Assembly (NCBI GenBank): GCA_963708165.1
Contig: OY970187.1
Coordinates: 1-64,000, forward strand
Direction of reading: 5' to 3'
From: Rubricoccus sp963708165
GTDB taxonomy: Bacteria > Bacteroidota > Rhodothermia > Rhodothermales > Rubricoccaceae
Length of the DNA stretch: 64,000 nucleotides
Positions within the stretch are counted from its first letter, which is position 1. Each line of letters opens with the position of its first letter. The translations under genes were made by a program, and so were the position numbers. Under the pieces are notes generated by a model that was given only the letters and a program-made list of their open reading frames with translations, searched no databases and was not told the origin of the DNA. Below are positions 1-8,360 of the stretch, piece by piece.

Positions 1-26
1 CCCGACGATCCTCAAGCGGATACCAG

Positions 27-54
27 TTGACCCTATTAGCCGTTTTAGCTAATA
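27..54 (+). promoter_or_regulatory. Promoter and likely autoregulatory operator of the toxin-antitoxin pair
   Basis: TTGACC at 27-32 looks like a -35 element. It is followed by a perfect inverted repeat, TATTAGC (34-40) and GCTAATA (48-54), with a 7-base spacer, ending 24 bases before the antitoxin start. The stretch is far richer in AT than its surroundings. Phd/YefM antitoxins are known to bind inverted repeats in their own promoters, so repression by the antitoxin-toxin complex is inferred. Confidence 0.6.
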
Positions 55-78
55 TGGACAGACCAGCACCCCAGACCC

Positions 79-375
79 ATGACTGCACTCGCGGCCACCG
101 AGGCCAAGAATCACTTCGGGCGCCTGCTCGACCGCGCCCAGCGCGAACCCGTCACCATCGAGAAGCAGGGGCGCCCGGTGGCCGTCATGCTTTCCAAGTA
201 CGAATACGACCGGATCCAGGCTGAGCTCCAGAATCACCGCAGCGAGGCCGAGACCGCGTTTCTGATGCGCGGTGAGAACGGCGAGCGTCTGGCGGACTCC
301 ATCGCCCAGATCGATTCCGGGGACGTGGTCGAGATGACGATGGGCGAGCTCGACGCGGTGACCGATGCGGATTAG
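79..375 (+). CDS. yefM: Phd/YefM-family antitoxin
   Basis: A 98-residue antitoxin that should neutralise the YoeB toxin encoded next and repress the shared promoter. Residues 1-60 show the Phd/YefM fold pattern (TEAKNHFGRLLDRAQ, then EPVTIEKQGRPVAVMLS), which dimerises and binds DNA. The acidic tail from about 61 to 98 is the usual toxin-binding part. The ATG start is preceded by the inverted-repeat operator. Its last 11 bases overlap the toxin gene, the normal order for this type II pair, and suggest translational coupling. Length fits the family. Confidence 0.93.
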   Translation: MTALAATEAKNHFGRLLDRAQREPVTIEKQGRPVAVMLSKYEYDRIQAELQNHRSEAETAFLMRGENGERLADSIAQIDSGDVVEMTMGELDAVTDAD

Positions 376-628
376 GTTCTCCGCGAGCGCGTTCGAGGAC
401 TTCAACTACTGGCAGGACACCGACAAGCGCAGAGCGAAGCGTGTCCGCTCGCTCCTGAAAGACATCCAGCGCAGCCCGTTCGACGGCATCGGCAAGCCGG
501 AGCCGCTCAAGGGCGACCTGTCAGGGTTTTGGTCGCGGCGGGTCGACGACACGAACCGGATCGTGTACCGTGTCGCAGGCGATACCATAGACGTCGTTCA
601 GTGCAGGGGGCACTACAGCGACTCGTAG
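365..628 (+). CDS. yoeB: YoeB-family ribosome-dependent mRNA interferase toxin
   Basis: An 87-residue Txe/YoeB toxin, which cleaves mRNA in the ribosomal A site. The active-site residues known from E. coli YoeB are all present at the same numbers: Glu46, Arg65, His83 and Tyr84 (C-terminal RGHYSDS). The conserved stretch GKPEPLKGDLSGFWSRRV precedes them. The start ATG lies inside the last codons of the antitoxin gene. Nothing suggests inactivation. With yefM it forms a two-gene addiction module at the left edge of the mobile region. Confidence 0.94.
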   Translation: MRIRFSASAFEDFNYWQDTDKRRAKRVRSLLKDIQRSPFDGIGKPEPLKGDLSGFWSRRVDDTNRIVYRVAGDTIDVVQCRGHYSDS

Positions 629-718
629 ACACTTGGGACGGTATCCCCCATCTTGCAATAACAGCTATCGCCTGGTCGTCCGGCGGAACCTGTAGACCGT
701 CCGTTCAGAGTGCGCCGC

Positions 719-1315
719 TCACGCGACAGCCTCGAGGTATGGACGGATGACGGTCGAGACCCGGCACGCCTGAGCGTAGCGCCAGAGCGCGTCGGCGTCG
801 AAGGCGGGGCTCCAGCGGTAGTCCTTGAGCGCCTCGATGGCGACGTCGAGGCCGACCCGGCTCCGATACTTGAAGCAATCGGCGACGGTCTTCGCCGCGC
901 CGTACACCCGGACCCCGACGCCTTCCACCTCGTGCGTCTCGGCGCCCTCGGTGAACGCCATGCCAGACATATAGACGACCCGGAGCGGGATCGACTCGGA
1001 CTCAGGCCGACGCGCCTTGCCCTCGATGGCGAGCCACACCTCGAACGGGTCCTGCGTCGTGAGATCGTGGAAGCGGAGTGCGGACAGCAGACACACAACG
1101 CCGTTGGGGACCCGGCGAGCGGCCTCGACCAGCGTGTGGTGCTCGGTCACGTTGGCATCTGCGAGGACGTAGAGCCCGCGCCCAACGCGGTCGAGAGCCC
1201 CGCGACGGTGGAGCCGGGCGAGCGTCTGGCGGGGGATGCCGAGCGGGGCGAGGTCCTTCGAGCGAAGGACGCCGCGGGTGCGGGCAAGGGAGAGGAGTCG
1301 GTCGGCGTGCGTCAC
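719..1315 (-). CDS. AbiEi-like antitoxin/transcriptional regulator (orphan)
   Basis: About 199 residues. Residues 5-55 form a winged helix-turn-helix like that of AbiEi, the antitoxin of the type IV AbiE system (SLARTRGVLRSKDLAPLGIP, then LHRRGALDRVGRGLYVL). The rest matches the AbiEi C-terminal domain (VVCLLSALRFHDL, KTVADCFKYRS). AbiEi represses its own operon and counters the nucleotidyltransferase AbiEii. No AbiEii gene follows: only 90 bases separate the stop from the convergent yoeB. The GTG at 1315 is chosen because no ATG lies near the domain start; a start further upstream is possible. Confidence 0.7.
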   Translation of the reverse strand: MTHADRLLSLARTRGVLRSKDLAPLGIPRQTLARLHRRGALDRVGRGLYVLADANVTEHHTLVEAARRVPNGVVCLLSALRFHDLTTQDPFEVWLAIEGKARRPESESIPLRVVYMSGMAFTEGAETHEVEGVGVRVYGAAKTVADCFKYRSRVGLDVAIEALKDYRWSPAFDADALWRYAQACRVSTVIRPYLEAVA

Positions 1316-1412
1316 GAATCGTCGGTCATTGACCCTTAGTACCGACGAAATGTAACACCATGACCACCGGTGAATCTGGCGCCGCAGCCACGGCGGAACG
1401 CGCGTCGCACGC

Positions 1413-1643
1413 TCACCCCTCACCAGTCGGTACCGACAGGGAGTCGACGAACGCGTTCCCGTACCGCTCGCGGACGTAGCGCTCGCGCTCGCTACGGAGT
1501 CTCTCCAGGAGGTCCTCTGTCGTGTGCCCGGCCTCGATCCGCAGCCGCTCAATCTCGGCCGCGAGCTCGGAGACGGCCGACACGCGGAAGCCCGGCCCGG
1601 TGTCGGCATCGAGGAACGTCTCGTCGAGGTCGACGGGCGCCAC
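1413..1643 (-). CDS. Small hypothetical protein, second gene of a two-gene unit
   Basis: 76 residues, predicted helical, with many charged residues in the middle (ELAAEIERLRIEAGHTTEDL, then ERLRSERERYVRERYG). It starts at GTG directly behind GAGGAG and 4 bases after the stop of the gene upstream, so the two are surely cotranscribed. I do not recognise the family. The size, pairing and position beside toxin-antitoxin genes make a small toxin-antitoxin module possible, but no catalytic motif is visible. Confidence 0.5.
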   Translation of the reverse strand: MAPVDLDETFLDADTGPGFRVSAVSELAAEIERLRIEAGHTTEDLLERLRSERERYVRERYGNAFVDSLSVPTGEG

Positions 1644-1647
1644 CTCC

Positions 1648-1836
1648 TCACTCTTCGAGCGCCTCCATCGACTGTTCGATGGTCTGGAGCGTGCGGGTCG
1701 AGATCGACCCCTCGGCCTCGGGCTGGAGCTCGATCACGCCGTCAGTGCGGTGGTGGACCCGGTAGCGAGCGGCGAGCACGTCGCCCCTCAGTGAGAGCTG
1801 CCCCTCCGCGTCGGGCTTCGCCGTGTAGTCTCCCAT
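1648..1836 (-). CDS. Small hypothetical protein, possible antitoxin-like partner
   Basis: 62 residues starting at the ATG of MGDYTAKPDAEGQLSL. The pattern KPDAEGQLSLRGDVL, then RVHHRTDGVIELQP, resembles short beta-rich AbrB-like antitoxins with a substrate-like strand repeat and an acidic helical tail (TLQTIEQSMEALEE). That likeness is weak and a function is not established. The next gene follows after 4 bases. A longer reading frame runs upstream to 1923, but its extra residues look like random high-GC translation. Confidence 0.5.
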   Translation of the reverse strand: MGDYTAKPDAEGQLSLRGDVLAARYRVHHRTDGVIELQPEAEGSISTRTLQTIEQSMEALEE

Positions 1837-2141
1837 GGCAACCTCGTGCGTTCGTGTCGGATGATACGCGAGCGCCCCTTGGTGCCGAGCGCCTCCGCCA
1901 GGACGTCGACTCCAACGCCCCATGTCACGAGTTGATCGACGAGACGTGGGCCGAGCACCGGGCTACGGCGGGGACGCCGCTCCGGCTCAGTACAGCGCGA
2001 CGTCCATGTCCGTCTGCCTGAAGTCGTCGCTGACGAACAAGCGGCTCGCCGAGCACCACGCGCTGGCGACGAAGCGTAGCGGCGGAGGGTCCCGGCGACC
2101 TCGGCGAGCCCATTGGGACTCGGAGTCGGTCGAGGTCGCGG
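1837..2141. other. Non-coding or decayed stretch with a possible gene remnant
   Basis: No complete gene is seen. On the minus strand, 1987-2085 reads a short protein-like tail (SAWCSASRLFVSDDFRQTD) before a stop, faintly like the end of a PIN-type protein. No matching N-terminal part lies in front of it. I treat it as a possible remnant only. Confidence 0.25.
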
Positions 2142-2678
2142 CTAGAACACACGCGCGGAGGGGAAGGCTCGGGTGATCTCCTCGGCCGTGGGACCCACGA
2201 CGACAGTCACCGGACCCTCGTGCGCCGGGGGGTGCGACGGACCCACGGGGACCACGTCCCACCGCCCCCCCTCCGCGTCCTTCTCGCCGCGGCGCAGGGA
2301 TACGAGGACGCCCGCCTTGAACTCCAAGATCAAGTCCAGGGACTCGTCGGTCTCCGAGTCGTACTCGTAGACACGGGCCGTCCCCGTGTACGTCGCGGGG
2401 TCCCATGTCCGGTGGGTCTCGACGCTCTCGTACCCCTTCTCCAGCGCGTACTGCTCGTGGAAGGAGAGCAGCCCCTCGCCCTTCTCCTCGACGTGCGCCC
2501 GGAGCTCCTCGCGGCGCTCGTCGGTGAGCGCCCTCTCCTCGTAATGCACGGTCTGCTCCTCGAGCACGGCGGACTCGCCGACCCGGTAGACCCTCATCGC
2601 TCGGCCGAGGTCTTTGGTCTGGTACCGCTCCCCCTCGAAGGGGCCGGACGTGATCCGGAAGTCGTCGAACAGGCCCAT
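2142..2678 (-). CDS. Hypothetical protein
   Basis: 178 residues starting MGLFDDFRITSGPFEGERYQ, soluble, acidic, with no signal peptide or membrane segment. I do not recognise the family. The well-formed start, the absence of low-complexity sequence and the normal amino-acid use (many Glu, Tyr and Val) support a real gene. It stands alone, without an obvious partner, among toxin-antitoxin and ATPase genes. Confidence 0.6.
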   Translation of the reverse strand: MGLFDDFRITSGPFEGERYQTKDLGRAMRVYRVGESAVLEEQTVHYEERALTDERREELRAHVEEKGEGLLSFHEQYALEKGYESVETHRTWDPATYTGTARVYEYDSETDESLDLILEFKAGVLVSLRRGEKDAEGGRWDVVPVGPSHPPAHEGPVTVVVGPTAEEITRAFPSARVF

Positions 2679-2985
2679 GGTGCGTCGCGTGTCTGGGGTC
2701 CCATTCTACGCCGAGGCGGTCGGCGCGCGCCCTGGCCCCACGGCACGACTGGCGTCGTCACAGGTACCCCTTGGGCAGACGGCGACGTGGTCCTCGTCGG
2801 GATGATTCCATCCGGTCGGGTCGGCGCTCCACGCGAGGACCAGGTCGCTCGCGCGACCGAGTAGTACGAGAAGAGGCGGGCCTACCAGCGCGAAGTCCGC
2901 GCCGCCTGGACGAGTCTGGTGGAGCACGGATCTCGCGACGAAGCGCATTGCGTAGTTTAGCGCAACGCTGATCCGAGCAACCGCG
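2679..2985. other. Intergenic stretch; one doubtful small minus-strand frame
   Basis: A minus-strand frame from an ATG at 2948 to 2706 would encode 80 residues (MRFVARSVLHQTRPGG...). I see no family signature and codon use does not separate it from chance in such GC-rich DNA. The region should also contain the promoter of the ATPase gene that starts at 2986, but no clear promoter motif was found. Confidence 0.25.
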
Positions 2986-4140
2986 ATGACCAACCCCTTC
3001 GAGTACGGCCGCGAGCTCTCGGGCGCCGAGATCGTCGACCGGACCGAAGAGGTCGACCGCGTCGCCCGGGCGCTCACCGACGGCGGCCGCCTGTTCCTCA
3101 TCGGACCCCGCCGGTTCGGGAAGACCTCGATCCTGCGTGCCGCCACCGAGCGGGTCCGGGCCGAGGGCGCCGTCGTCTTGCGCTACAACGCCGAGGCGTA
3201 CCCCACGCTCACGACGCTCGCCGAGCGCGTCGTGTCCGACGCGGCGAAGGCGCTGACCGGCCCCGTCCGCAAGGCGGGGAAGCGGGTGCAGGAGGCGTTC
3301 GGCGCGCTCCGCCCCCAGCTCTCGTACGACCCGCTGAGCGACACCTTCTCCGCCTCGCTCACGGCTGCGAAGGGCCAGACCGAGCCCGCGCTCGTGTCCG
3401 ACGCGCTCGGCGGGCTCGACCGGCTGGCGGCCACGTCGAGCAAGACCGTCGCCGTCGTGATCGACGAGTTCCAGCGGGTCGTCGAGGACGGTGGAGTCGC
3501 GGCCGAGGGCCAGGTTCGCGCCGCTGTCCAGTCCCACGACCATGTCGGCTACGTGTTCGCCGGGTCCAAGACCCGGATGCTGGCCGAGATGACCGGCGAC
3601 GAGGGCCGCCCGTTCTACCGTCTCGGCGCTCGCCTCTTCGTCGGACCGGTCCCCCGAGACGACTTCCGCCCGTTCATCCGGGCCGGGTTCGAGGACGCCG
3701 GATTCGACATCGGGGAGGACGCTGTCGAGGCCGTCCTCGACCTCGCCGAGGACGTCCCGTACAACGTCCAGCGGCTCGCTCGCGACGTCTGGGCCGAGGC
3801 CCGCGCCGACGGGACCGCGGTCACGGCCGAGCGCGTCCGGGCCACGCTCGAGCAGCTTGCGCGCCGGGACGACCCGTTCTACACCCAGACGTGGAACGGC
3901 CTGAGCGCGACCCAGAAGAAGGCGCTCCTGGCCGTCGCCGCCGAGGGCGGGACGGGGCTCTACGCCGGCGCCGTCGTCCGGGCCTACGACCTCGCCTCGC
4001 CGAGCACGATGCGAACGGCGGTCAAGGCGCTCGTGAGGGCGGGCGTCGCGCGCGAGGAAGAGACCCAGGGGGCCGTCCGGTACCGGCTGGAAGACCCTTT
4101 CTTCGCCGCCTGGCTCCGGCTCTTCGTATCGGCCCCGTAG
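2986..4140 (+). CDS. STAND-type AAA ATPase
   Basis: 384 residues. Walker A is GPRRFGKT at 40-47 and Walker B is VAVVIDEF ending at Asp160-Glu161, the pattern of archaeal-type/STAND (MNS-like) P-loop ATPases. The C-terminal 80 residues look like a winged helix (LSATQKKALLAVAAEGG, then STMRTAVKALVRAGV). Such proteins act as NTP-driven switches, often in defence or mobile elements, but no effector domain is fused here and no neighbour points to a specific partner. ATP binding is well supported; the biological role is open. Confidence 0.8.
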   Translation: MTNPFEYGRELSGAEIVDRTEEVDRVARALTDGGRLFLIGPRRFGKTSILRAATERVRAEGAVVLRYNAEAYPTLTTLAERVVSDAAKALTGPVRKAGKRVQEAFGALRPQLSYDPLSDTFSASLTAAKGQTEPALVSDALGGLDRLAATSSKTVAVVIDEFQRVVEDGGVAAEGQVRAAVQSHDHVGYVFAGSKTRMLAEMTGDEGRPFYRLGARLFVGPVPRDDFRPFIRAGFEDAGFDIGEDAVEAVLDLAEDVPYNVQRLARDVWAEARADGTAVTAERVRATLEQLARRDDPFYTQTWNGLSATQKKALLAVAAEGGTGLYAGAVVRAYDLASPSTMRTAVKALVRAGVAREEETQGAVRYRLEDPFFAAWLRLFVSAP

Positions 4141-4290
4141 CCACACCACCCGAGGGTGGCCCCGGTCGCTTCCATCGGTGTTCGTAACACTCGTGGGAGC
4201 GACCCCGCTGCCAGCCCGTCCTCACCTCCCTTGGCTCTCGTGGCAGGAGAACGGGCTCGGATGCGGCGGAACGCGGAGACCGACGGATCT

Positions 4291-4324
4291 GGGGGACCTT
4301 CGGGATACGTGCAAAATGTCATCA
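4291..4324 (+). repeat. Left terminal inverted repeat of the Tn3-family transposon
   Basis: Begins GGGGGACCTTCGGGATACGT and ends in GTCATCA. Its reverse complement matches the two right-end copies at 32 of 34 positions. Its inner end overlaps the stop codon of tnpA (4322-4324), a compact arrangement usual in this family. Confidence 0.88.
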
Positions 4325-7300
4325 TAGCGGCGTCGACACGTCGGCCAGCCCGAGCGGACGGGGCACGAGCGGCGGAGGCGCGCCGTCCATATCGAGCACG
4401 TACTCCCCGAACCGCTTCACCCGCGCCGTACCGTACGGGCTCAGCCGCGCGACCTGGCCCGGCGTCACGTCCCATCCCTCGTCCACGAGTCCAGAGAGCG
4501 CGTCGGTCATGTCGGCCACGTTCTGGAGCATGACGGCCGACGCCACGAGGTCGGTGTACTTCACCCGCTTCTCCCGCTCCACGGGGTCGCCCGTCGGGAT
4601 CGCCTCGCCCCCGAACCGGACCCACTCGGTGAACCCGTTGTACGCCTCGACCTTCGTCGTGGCTGCTCGGATGCTCCGCCGGAGCGGCAGGTCCGTCACG
4701 TAGTCCAGGAGGAAGAGCGTCCGGACAACGCGGCCGAGTTCGCGGAACGCTCGGTAGAGCGCGTTCTTCCGTGCCTGCGTCCCGAGCCGTCTCAGCAGCA
4801 TCGACGGCAGGACCGCCCCGGCTTGGACCGAGAGCGCGACCTGCATCAGGTCTGCCCAGTGCCGCTCGATGAGCTTCCAGTCGATCGTCCGCGTGAACAG
4901 CGCGTCGAGGTGGCGGTAGCTCGCCTCGGCGTCCGGGCGGTAGAACGCGACGTCGTCCCATGTCCGCATCCGGGGCATGAGCCGGATGCCGAGCAAGTGG
5001 GCCAGGCCAAACACAGGCTCCGACTGCCCGTGCGTGTCGGCGTGGACGGTGTCGGGCTGGAGGACCGAGTCGTTTCTCAGAAGCCCGTCCAGGATGTAGA
5101 CGGCCTCCCAGACGCCGCAGGCGACGAAGTGCGAGAAGAGCGCGATGTAGGTGTCGGAGATATGGTGATAGGCCATGCCGCCGTAGACCCCGTGTCGCAC
5201 GCTGCGCTCGCCGAGGAGCCCGTTCTCGACGAGCGGGACGTGGGTCCCGTCGGCGACGGCCGCGCGTCCCGAGCCCCAGAAGAAAGGGAGTTCGAACCGG
5301 GTGTACTCGGCGACGACGTCGCGGAGGGCGGCCTCCAGGTTCGCAGTCGTCACGTGCTGGCGGTTCGTGAGCTCGAGCGCACGGGGAGTGGTCGCGTCGG
5401 CACCGGCGCGGGCGTGGCGCGAGAGCTGGGTCGGTCCGAGCCCGGTCCCATACCCGAATACGGCGAGCAGGTACCGCCGCTCGGGAGCGGTGAGCTTCGG
5501 GTCGTTGCCCGACGGCGGGCCGAAGTGGCGGGCGAAACCCGACCACGCGGCCGTGTTCTTGAGCACGTCCAAGAGGTGCCGCTCGGGCATCCGGTCTCGG
5601 AGCGTGTCTTTCAACGCATCGGTCCCCTCGGGAACAGGCTCAGCCGCCATCCGCTTGAGGTGGGGTTTACCGGCCGTGTCGATGGACAACTCGGCGTTGT
5701 CGGGGAACGCACCGTCGGCCCGCGCGGCTGCGGCTGTGAGTTGGGCTCGGAGACCTGCGGCGAATTCGGTGGCCGTGGCGGGCAGCTCGAGCGCCTCGCA
5801 GTATGCGGGCAGCCGCTCCTCGCACTCGTCCCACGGGAGGAGCTGTTCGCGGTAGTCGGCGAAGGCTTGAGAGCCGGGGACAAAGAGGTCGCCCGAGCGG
5901 AGGGAATCCGCGACGTGGCTGAGCACGGCGACTTCCAACTCTCGGCGCCCGAGCACGACCTCTCCCCGTTCCCGTGTTTCGACGAAGGCCTGCCAGCGCA
6001 GGCTCAGGAAGCTCAGGTCGACCTCGTCCGGGAAGTGGTCCCGCCGCGCCGTTCGGTGCTCGCGGACGTAGTCGAGTGCCCGGAGAAGCGAGCGGTCCTG
6101 GGTTGCTGCCTGGGGTCGGAGCAGGTCCAGAAGGTCGAAGAGCGCCGACCGATGCGCCCGGTGGGCGTCCCACAGGAGCGGGAGGTAGTTGCCCGAGTGG
6201 TAGAGCGCGACGGTCCGGTACTTCTCCCTCAACTCGTCCGCCCCGCCGTAGGCCGAGAGCACTCGGCGGACTCGGCGACCGAGGTCGGCGTCGGCGATCT
6301 CGGCACTTGTTCTCTCGCTGTCCGCCTCGCCGAGCACGTCTGCGAAGGCGGCCAGCATCTCTTCCTCGATCTCGCGGTGGCGCTCGTGGAGCCGGGCGAG
6401 CGCTTGGCGAGCCCGATTGTGGCTCCGCCGCATCCGCCGGAGATACATCTCGGCCAGGTCGTCGCGGGCCGTGACCTGGGCGTCGTGGACGAAGCAGACG
6501 AGGAGCGCTCGCCGGTGGGCGTCGTCGGCCAGCCCCTTCACGTCGCCGACCTCGAGCGCCCGCGCCTCGGCGGCGAACTGGCGGACCTTGGTGTGGGCCA
6601 CGCCTTCGATGAGAGGAGCGGTCTCCAGCAACCCCACCAACTCGCCGAGATGCCGGACGCGCTCGCGAACCCGCTTGAGCGTTGGTGGCCCCGGCGGCGC
6701 CTTGAGACGCGTGAACCCGGTGAGATACTCGCCCGGCTCGACATCGAGGAGTGCGTCGAGCCGCGTGCGGTCGCCCTCCGTGAGCCGACCGGCGACGAGC
6801 CCGTAGATCTCGCCGTGGACCCGCTCGCGCTCGCGGCCCGAGAGCCGGTCGAGCGCGCTGAAGGCTGGGAGTTCGACGCGCTCGCGGACGAGCGTCTCGA
6901 CAGCCACGTTCACGAGGTCGGCCGGGTCGCTCATCACGGCTGCCGCCTCGCGCATGGCACCGGCCGCGATTTCGGCCCCACCCTCCGAGTACGACCGGAC
7001 ACCGAGGAAGCCGTGGACGGTCCGGCGGTACCGATGGCGGTCCTGTCGGGTGCGGGCATCGAGAGGAGTGTTCGCCGGGAGACCGAGTGCGGCGGCGAGG
7101 TACGCACGGACCTGGCGCGGCACCCGCTTGATTGACGGCAGACGACCCAAACGCTGGTGTCCCTTGAGCAGGACGAGGAGCACGAGCCGCCGCTGGTCGG
7201 TGCGGGCGTGCGCTCGGATGAAGGCGATCTCATCTTCGGTCGGCTCGTAAAGCGCCTCGACCTCGGCGCGCGAGAGCGAGGGCCGGAAGCGGGGGTAGGC

Positions 7301-7462
7301 GGTGCGCTCGACGGAGGCCACGGGCAGCGGGGTCTTCGGGAGCGAAGGCCCTTCGCCCGGGGTGTCCCAAAAGGGTGGTGCCAGGAGAGCGGCGAAATCG
7401 GCCGCTCGGGCTCCCGTGAGGGTACGGAGATCGCGTCCCACAAGGATTACCTTCTCGGACAC
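4322..7462 (-). CDS. tnpA: Tn3-family transposase
   Basis: 1046 residues, close to the usual length of about 1000. It catalyses replicative transposition into a cointegrate. The N-terminal half carries the DUF4158-like and DNA-binding region and the C-terminal half the DDE catalytic core. The acidic triad can be placed at Asp738 (VADGTHV), Asp809 (HADTHGQSE) and Glu939 (TTKVEAYNGF); the spacings of 71 and 130 residues match the family. Translation starts at a GTG at 7462, only 15 bases from the divergent resolvase start. The reading frame is intact, in contrast to many genes further right. Confidence 0.95.
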   Translation of the reverse strand: MSEKVILVGRDLRTLTGARAADFAALLAPPFWDTPGEGPSLPKTPLPVASVERTAYPRFRPSLSRAEVEALYEPTEDEIAFIRAHARTDQRRLVLLVLLKGHQRLGRLPSIKRVPRQVRAYLAAALGLPANTPLDARTRQDRHRYRRTVHGFLGVRSYSEGGAEIAAGAMREAAAVMSDPADLVNVAVETLVRERVELPAFSALDRLSGRERERVHGEIYGLVAGRLTEGDRTRLDALLDVEPGEYLTGFTRLKAPPGPPTLKRVRERVRHLGELVGLLETAPLIEGVAHTKVRQFAAEARALEVGDVKGLADDAHRRALLVCFVHDAQVTARDDLAEMYLRRMRRSHNRARQALARLHERHREIEEEMLAAFADVLGEADSERTSAEIADADLGRRVRRVLSAYGGADELREKYRTVALYHSGNYLPLLWDAHRAHRSALFDLLDLLRPQAATQDRSLLRALDYVREHRTARRDHFPDEVDLSFLSLRWQAFVETRERGEVVLGRRELEVAVLSHVADSLRSGDLFVPGSQAFADYREQLLPWDECEERLPAYCEALELPATATEFAAGLRAQLTAAAARADGAFPDNAELSIDTAGKPHLKRMAAEPVPEGTDALKDTLRDRMPERHLLDVLKNTAAWSGFARHFGPPSGNDPKLTAPERRYLLAVFGYGTGLGPTQLSRHARAGADATTPRALELTNRQHVTTANLEAALRDVVAEYTRFELPFFWGSGRAAVADGTHVPLVENGLLGERSVRHGVYGGMAYHHISDTYIALFSHFVACGVWEAVYILDGLLRNDSVLQPDTVHADTHGQSEPVFGLAHLLGIRLMPRMRTWDDVAFYRPDAEASYRHLDALFTRTIDWKLIERHWADLMQVALSVQAGAVLPSMLLRRLGTQARKNALYRAFRELGRVVRTLFLLDYVTDLPLRRSIRAATTKVEAYNGFTEWVRFGGEAIPTGDPVEREKRVKYTDLVASAVMLQNVADMTDALSGLVDEGWDVTPGQVARLSPYGTARVKRFGEYVLDMDGAPPPLVPRPLGLADVSTPL

Positions 7463-7477
7463 TGCTACTCGTTATAT

Positions 7478-8122
7478 ATGGCGGCCCGCTCCAGTACCGA
7501 GACGCCGACGGTCCGCACGGCCACCTACGCCCGCGTCTCGACGGCCGACCAGTCGCCGGACCTCCAGCACGACGGGCTCCGCGCCTTCGCGGACCGCGCC
7601 GGGCTCTCGGTCGTGGCCGCCTACACCGACGTCGCCGTCTCGGGACGCAAGGAGGGCCGGCCCGACCTCGACCGGCTCATGGCGTCCGCGCGCAAGCGCG
7701 AGCTCGACTGCGTGCTCGTGTGGAAGTTCGACCGGTTCGCCCGGAGCGTGTCCCACTTGGTCCGCGCGCTCGACGAATTCGACCACCTCGGGGTCCGGTT
7801 CGTCTCCGTCCAGGACAACGTCGACACGACGAGCCCGATGGGCCGGGCGATGTTCGCGGTCATCGGCGCGATGGCCGAGCTCGAGAGCGCGCTGATCGCC
7901 GAGCGGGTTCAGGCCGGGATGGCTGCGGCCAAGGCGCGGGGGCGCCACGTCGGCCGACCGGCAACGGACGAAACGGTCGTCGCGCGGGTCGAGGAGTTGG
8001 CTCGGACGACGGACCTCTCGGTGCGGAAAGTCCACCGGGTGCTGGCAGACGAGTGCGGCGGCGAGGCGGGTGTGAGCCGGTCGGTCGTCGGCCGGATTGT
8101 GAAGGAGGTCCGGACTGGATGA
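7478..8122 (+). CDS. tnpR: Serine resolvase/invertase of the Tn3-family transposon
   Basis: 214 residues. The nucleophile is Ser21 in TYARVSTADQ, with Arg19, Arg86 and Arg89 (FDRFARS) as the conserved catalytic arginines. Residues 1-140 form the resolvase catalytic domain with the long E-helix (AMAELESALIAERVQAGMAA), and 155-214 a helix-turn-helix for DNA binding. It resolves the cointegrates made by TnpA. It is divergent from tnpA with just 15 bases between the starts, too little for the usual three-part res site, so res must lie within a gene or downstream. Confidence 0.93.
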   Translation: MAARSSTETPTVRTATYARVSTADQSPDLQHDGLRAFADRAGLSVVAAYTDVAVSGRKEGRPDLDRLMASARKRELDCVLVWKFDRFARSVSHLVRALDEFDHLGVRFVSVQDNVDTTSPMGRAMFAVIGAMAELESALIAERVQAGMAAAKARGRHVGRPATDETVVARVEELARTTDLSVRKVHRVLADECGGEAGVSRSVVGRIVKEVRTG

Positions 8123-8360
8123 CGGATCATGGGATCCTGAGGAACCTCGGCTGACTTCGCCGACAGTGTCCTGCTGTTTTCCGGACACCCACTCAGAGCT
8201 CAACGACGCTCGGAGCGTTTAGGTGAGGTCACCCCCAGTAACGAGCCAGCGTCCTCCCGACGACGGCAGCCGTGAGCGCCGCCACGTCGGTAGCTTCGCT
8301 CACCTCGACCGGCGGTGGTGCCGGGGGACGATTGCCCTGACCATTCGTTCAGCTAGTTCT
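8123..8360. other. Region behind tnpR with an inverted repeat (terminator or res sub-site)
   Basis: No gene is seen. GTGTCC (8166-8171) and GGACAC (8183-8188) form a perfect inverted repeat around an 11-base spacer containing TGTTTT. It could end tnpR transcription or be one arm of the resolution site missing from the tnpA-tnpR gap. The sequence alone does not decide between them. Confidence 0.35.

Noticed and set aside
2706..2948. An 80-codon minus-strand gene upstream of the ATPase
   Set aside because: No family signature and no supporting start signal; kept only as a note on the intergenic stretch.
2758..4149. A 463-codon frame on the minus strand opposite the ATPase gene
   Set aside because: No motif, skewed composition, and it overlaps fully with a gene that has Walker A and B motifs.
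4823..7135. A 770-codon open frame on the plus strand opposite tnpA
   Set aside because: It mirrors the codon structure of tnpA in very GC-rich DNA; its protein (many Arg, Gly, Val, Glu and Pro) has no domain, while tnpA has a complete catalytic triad.
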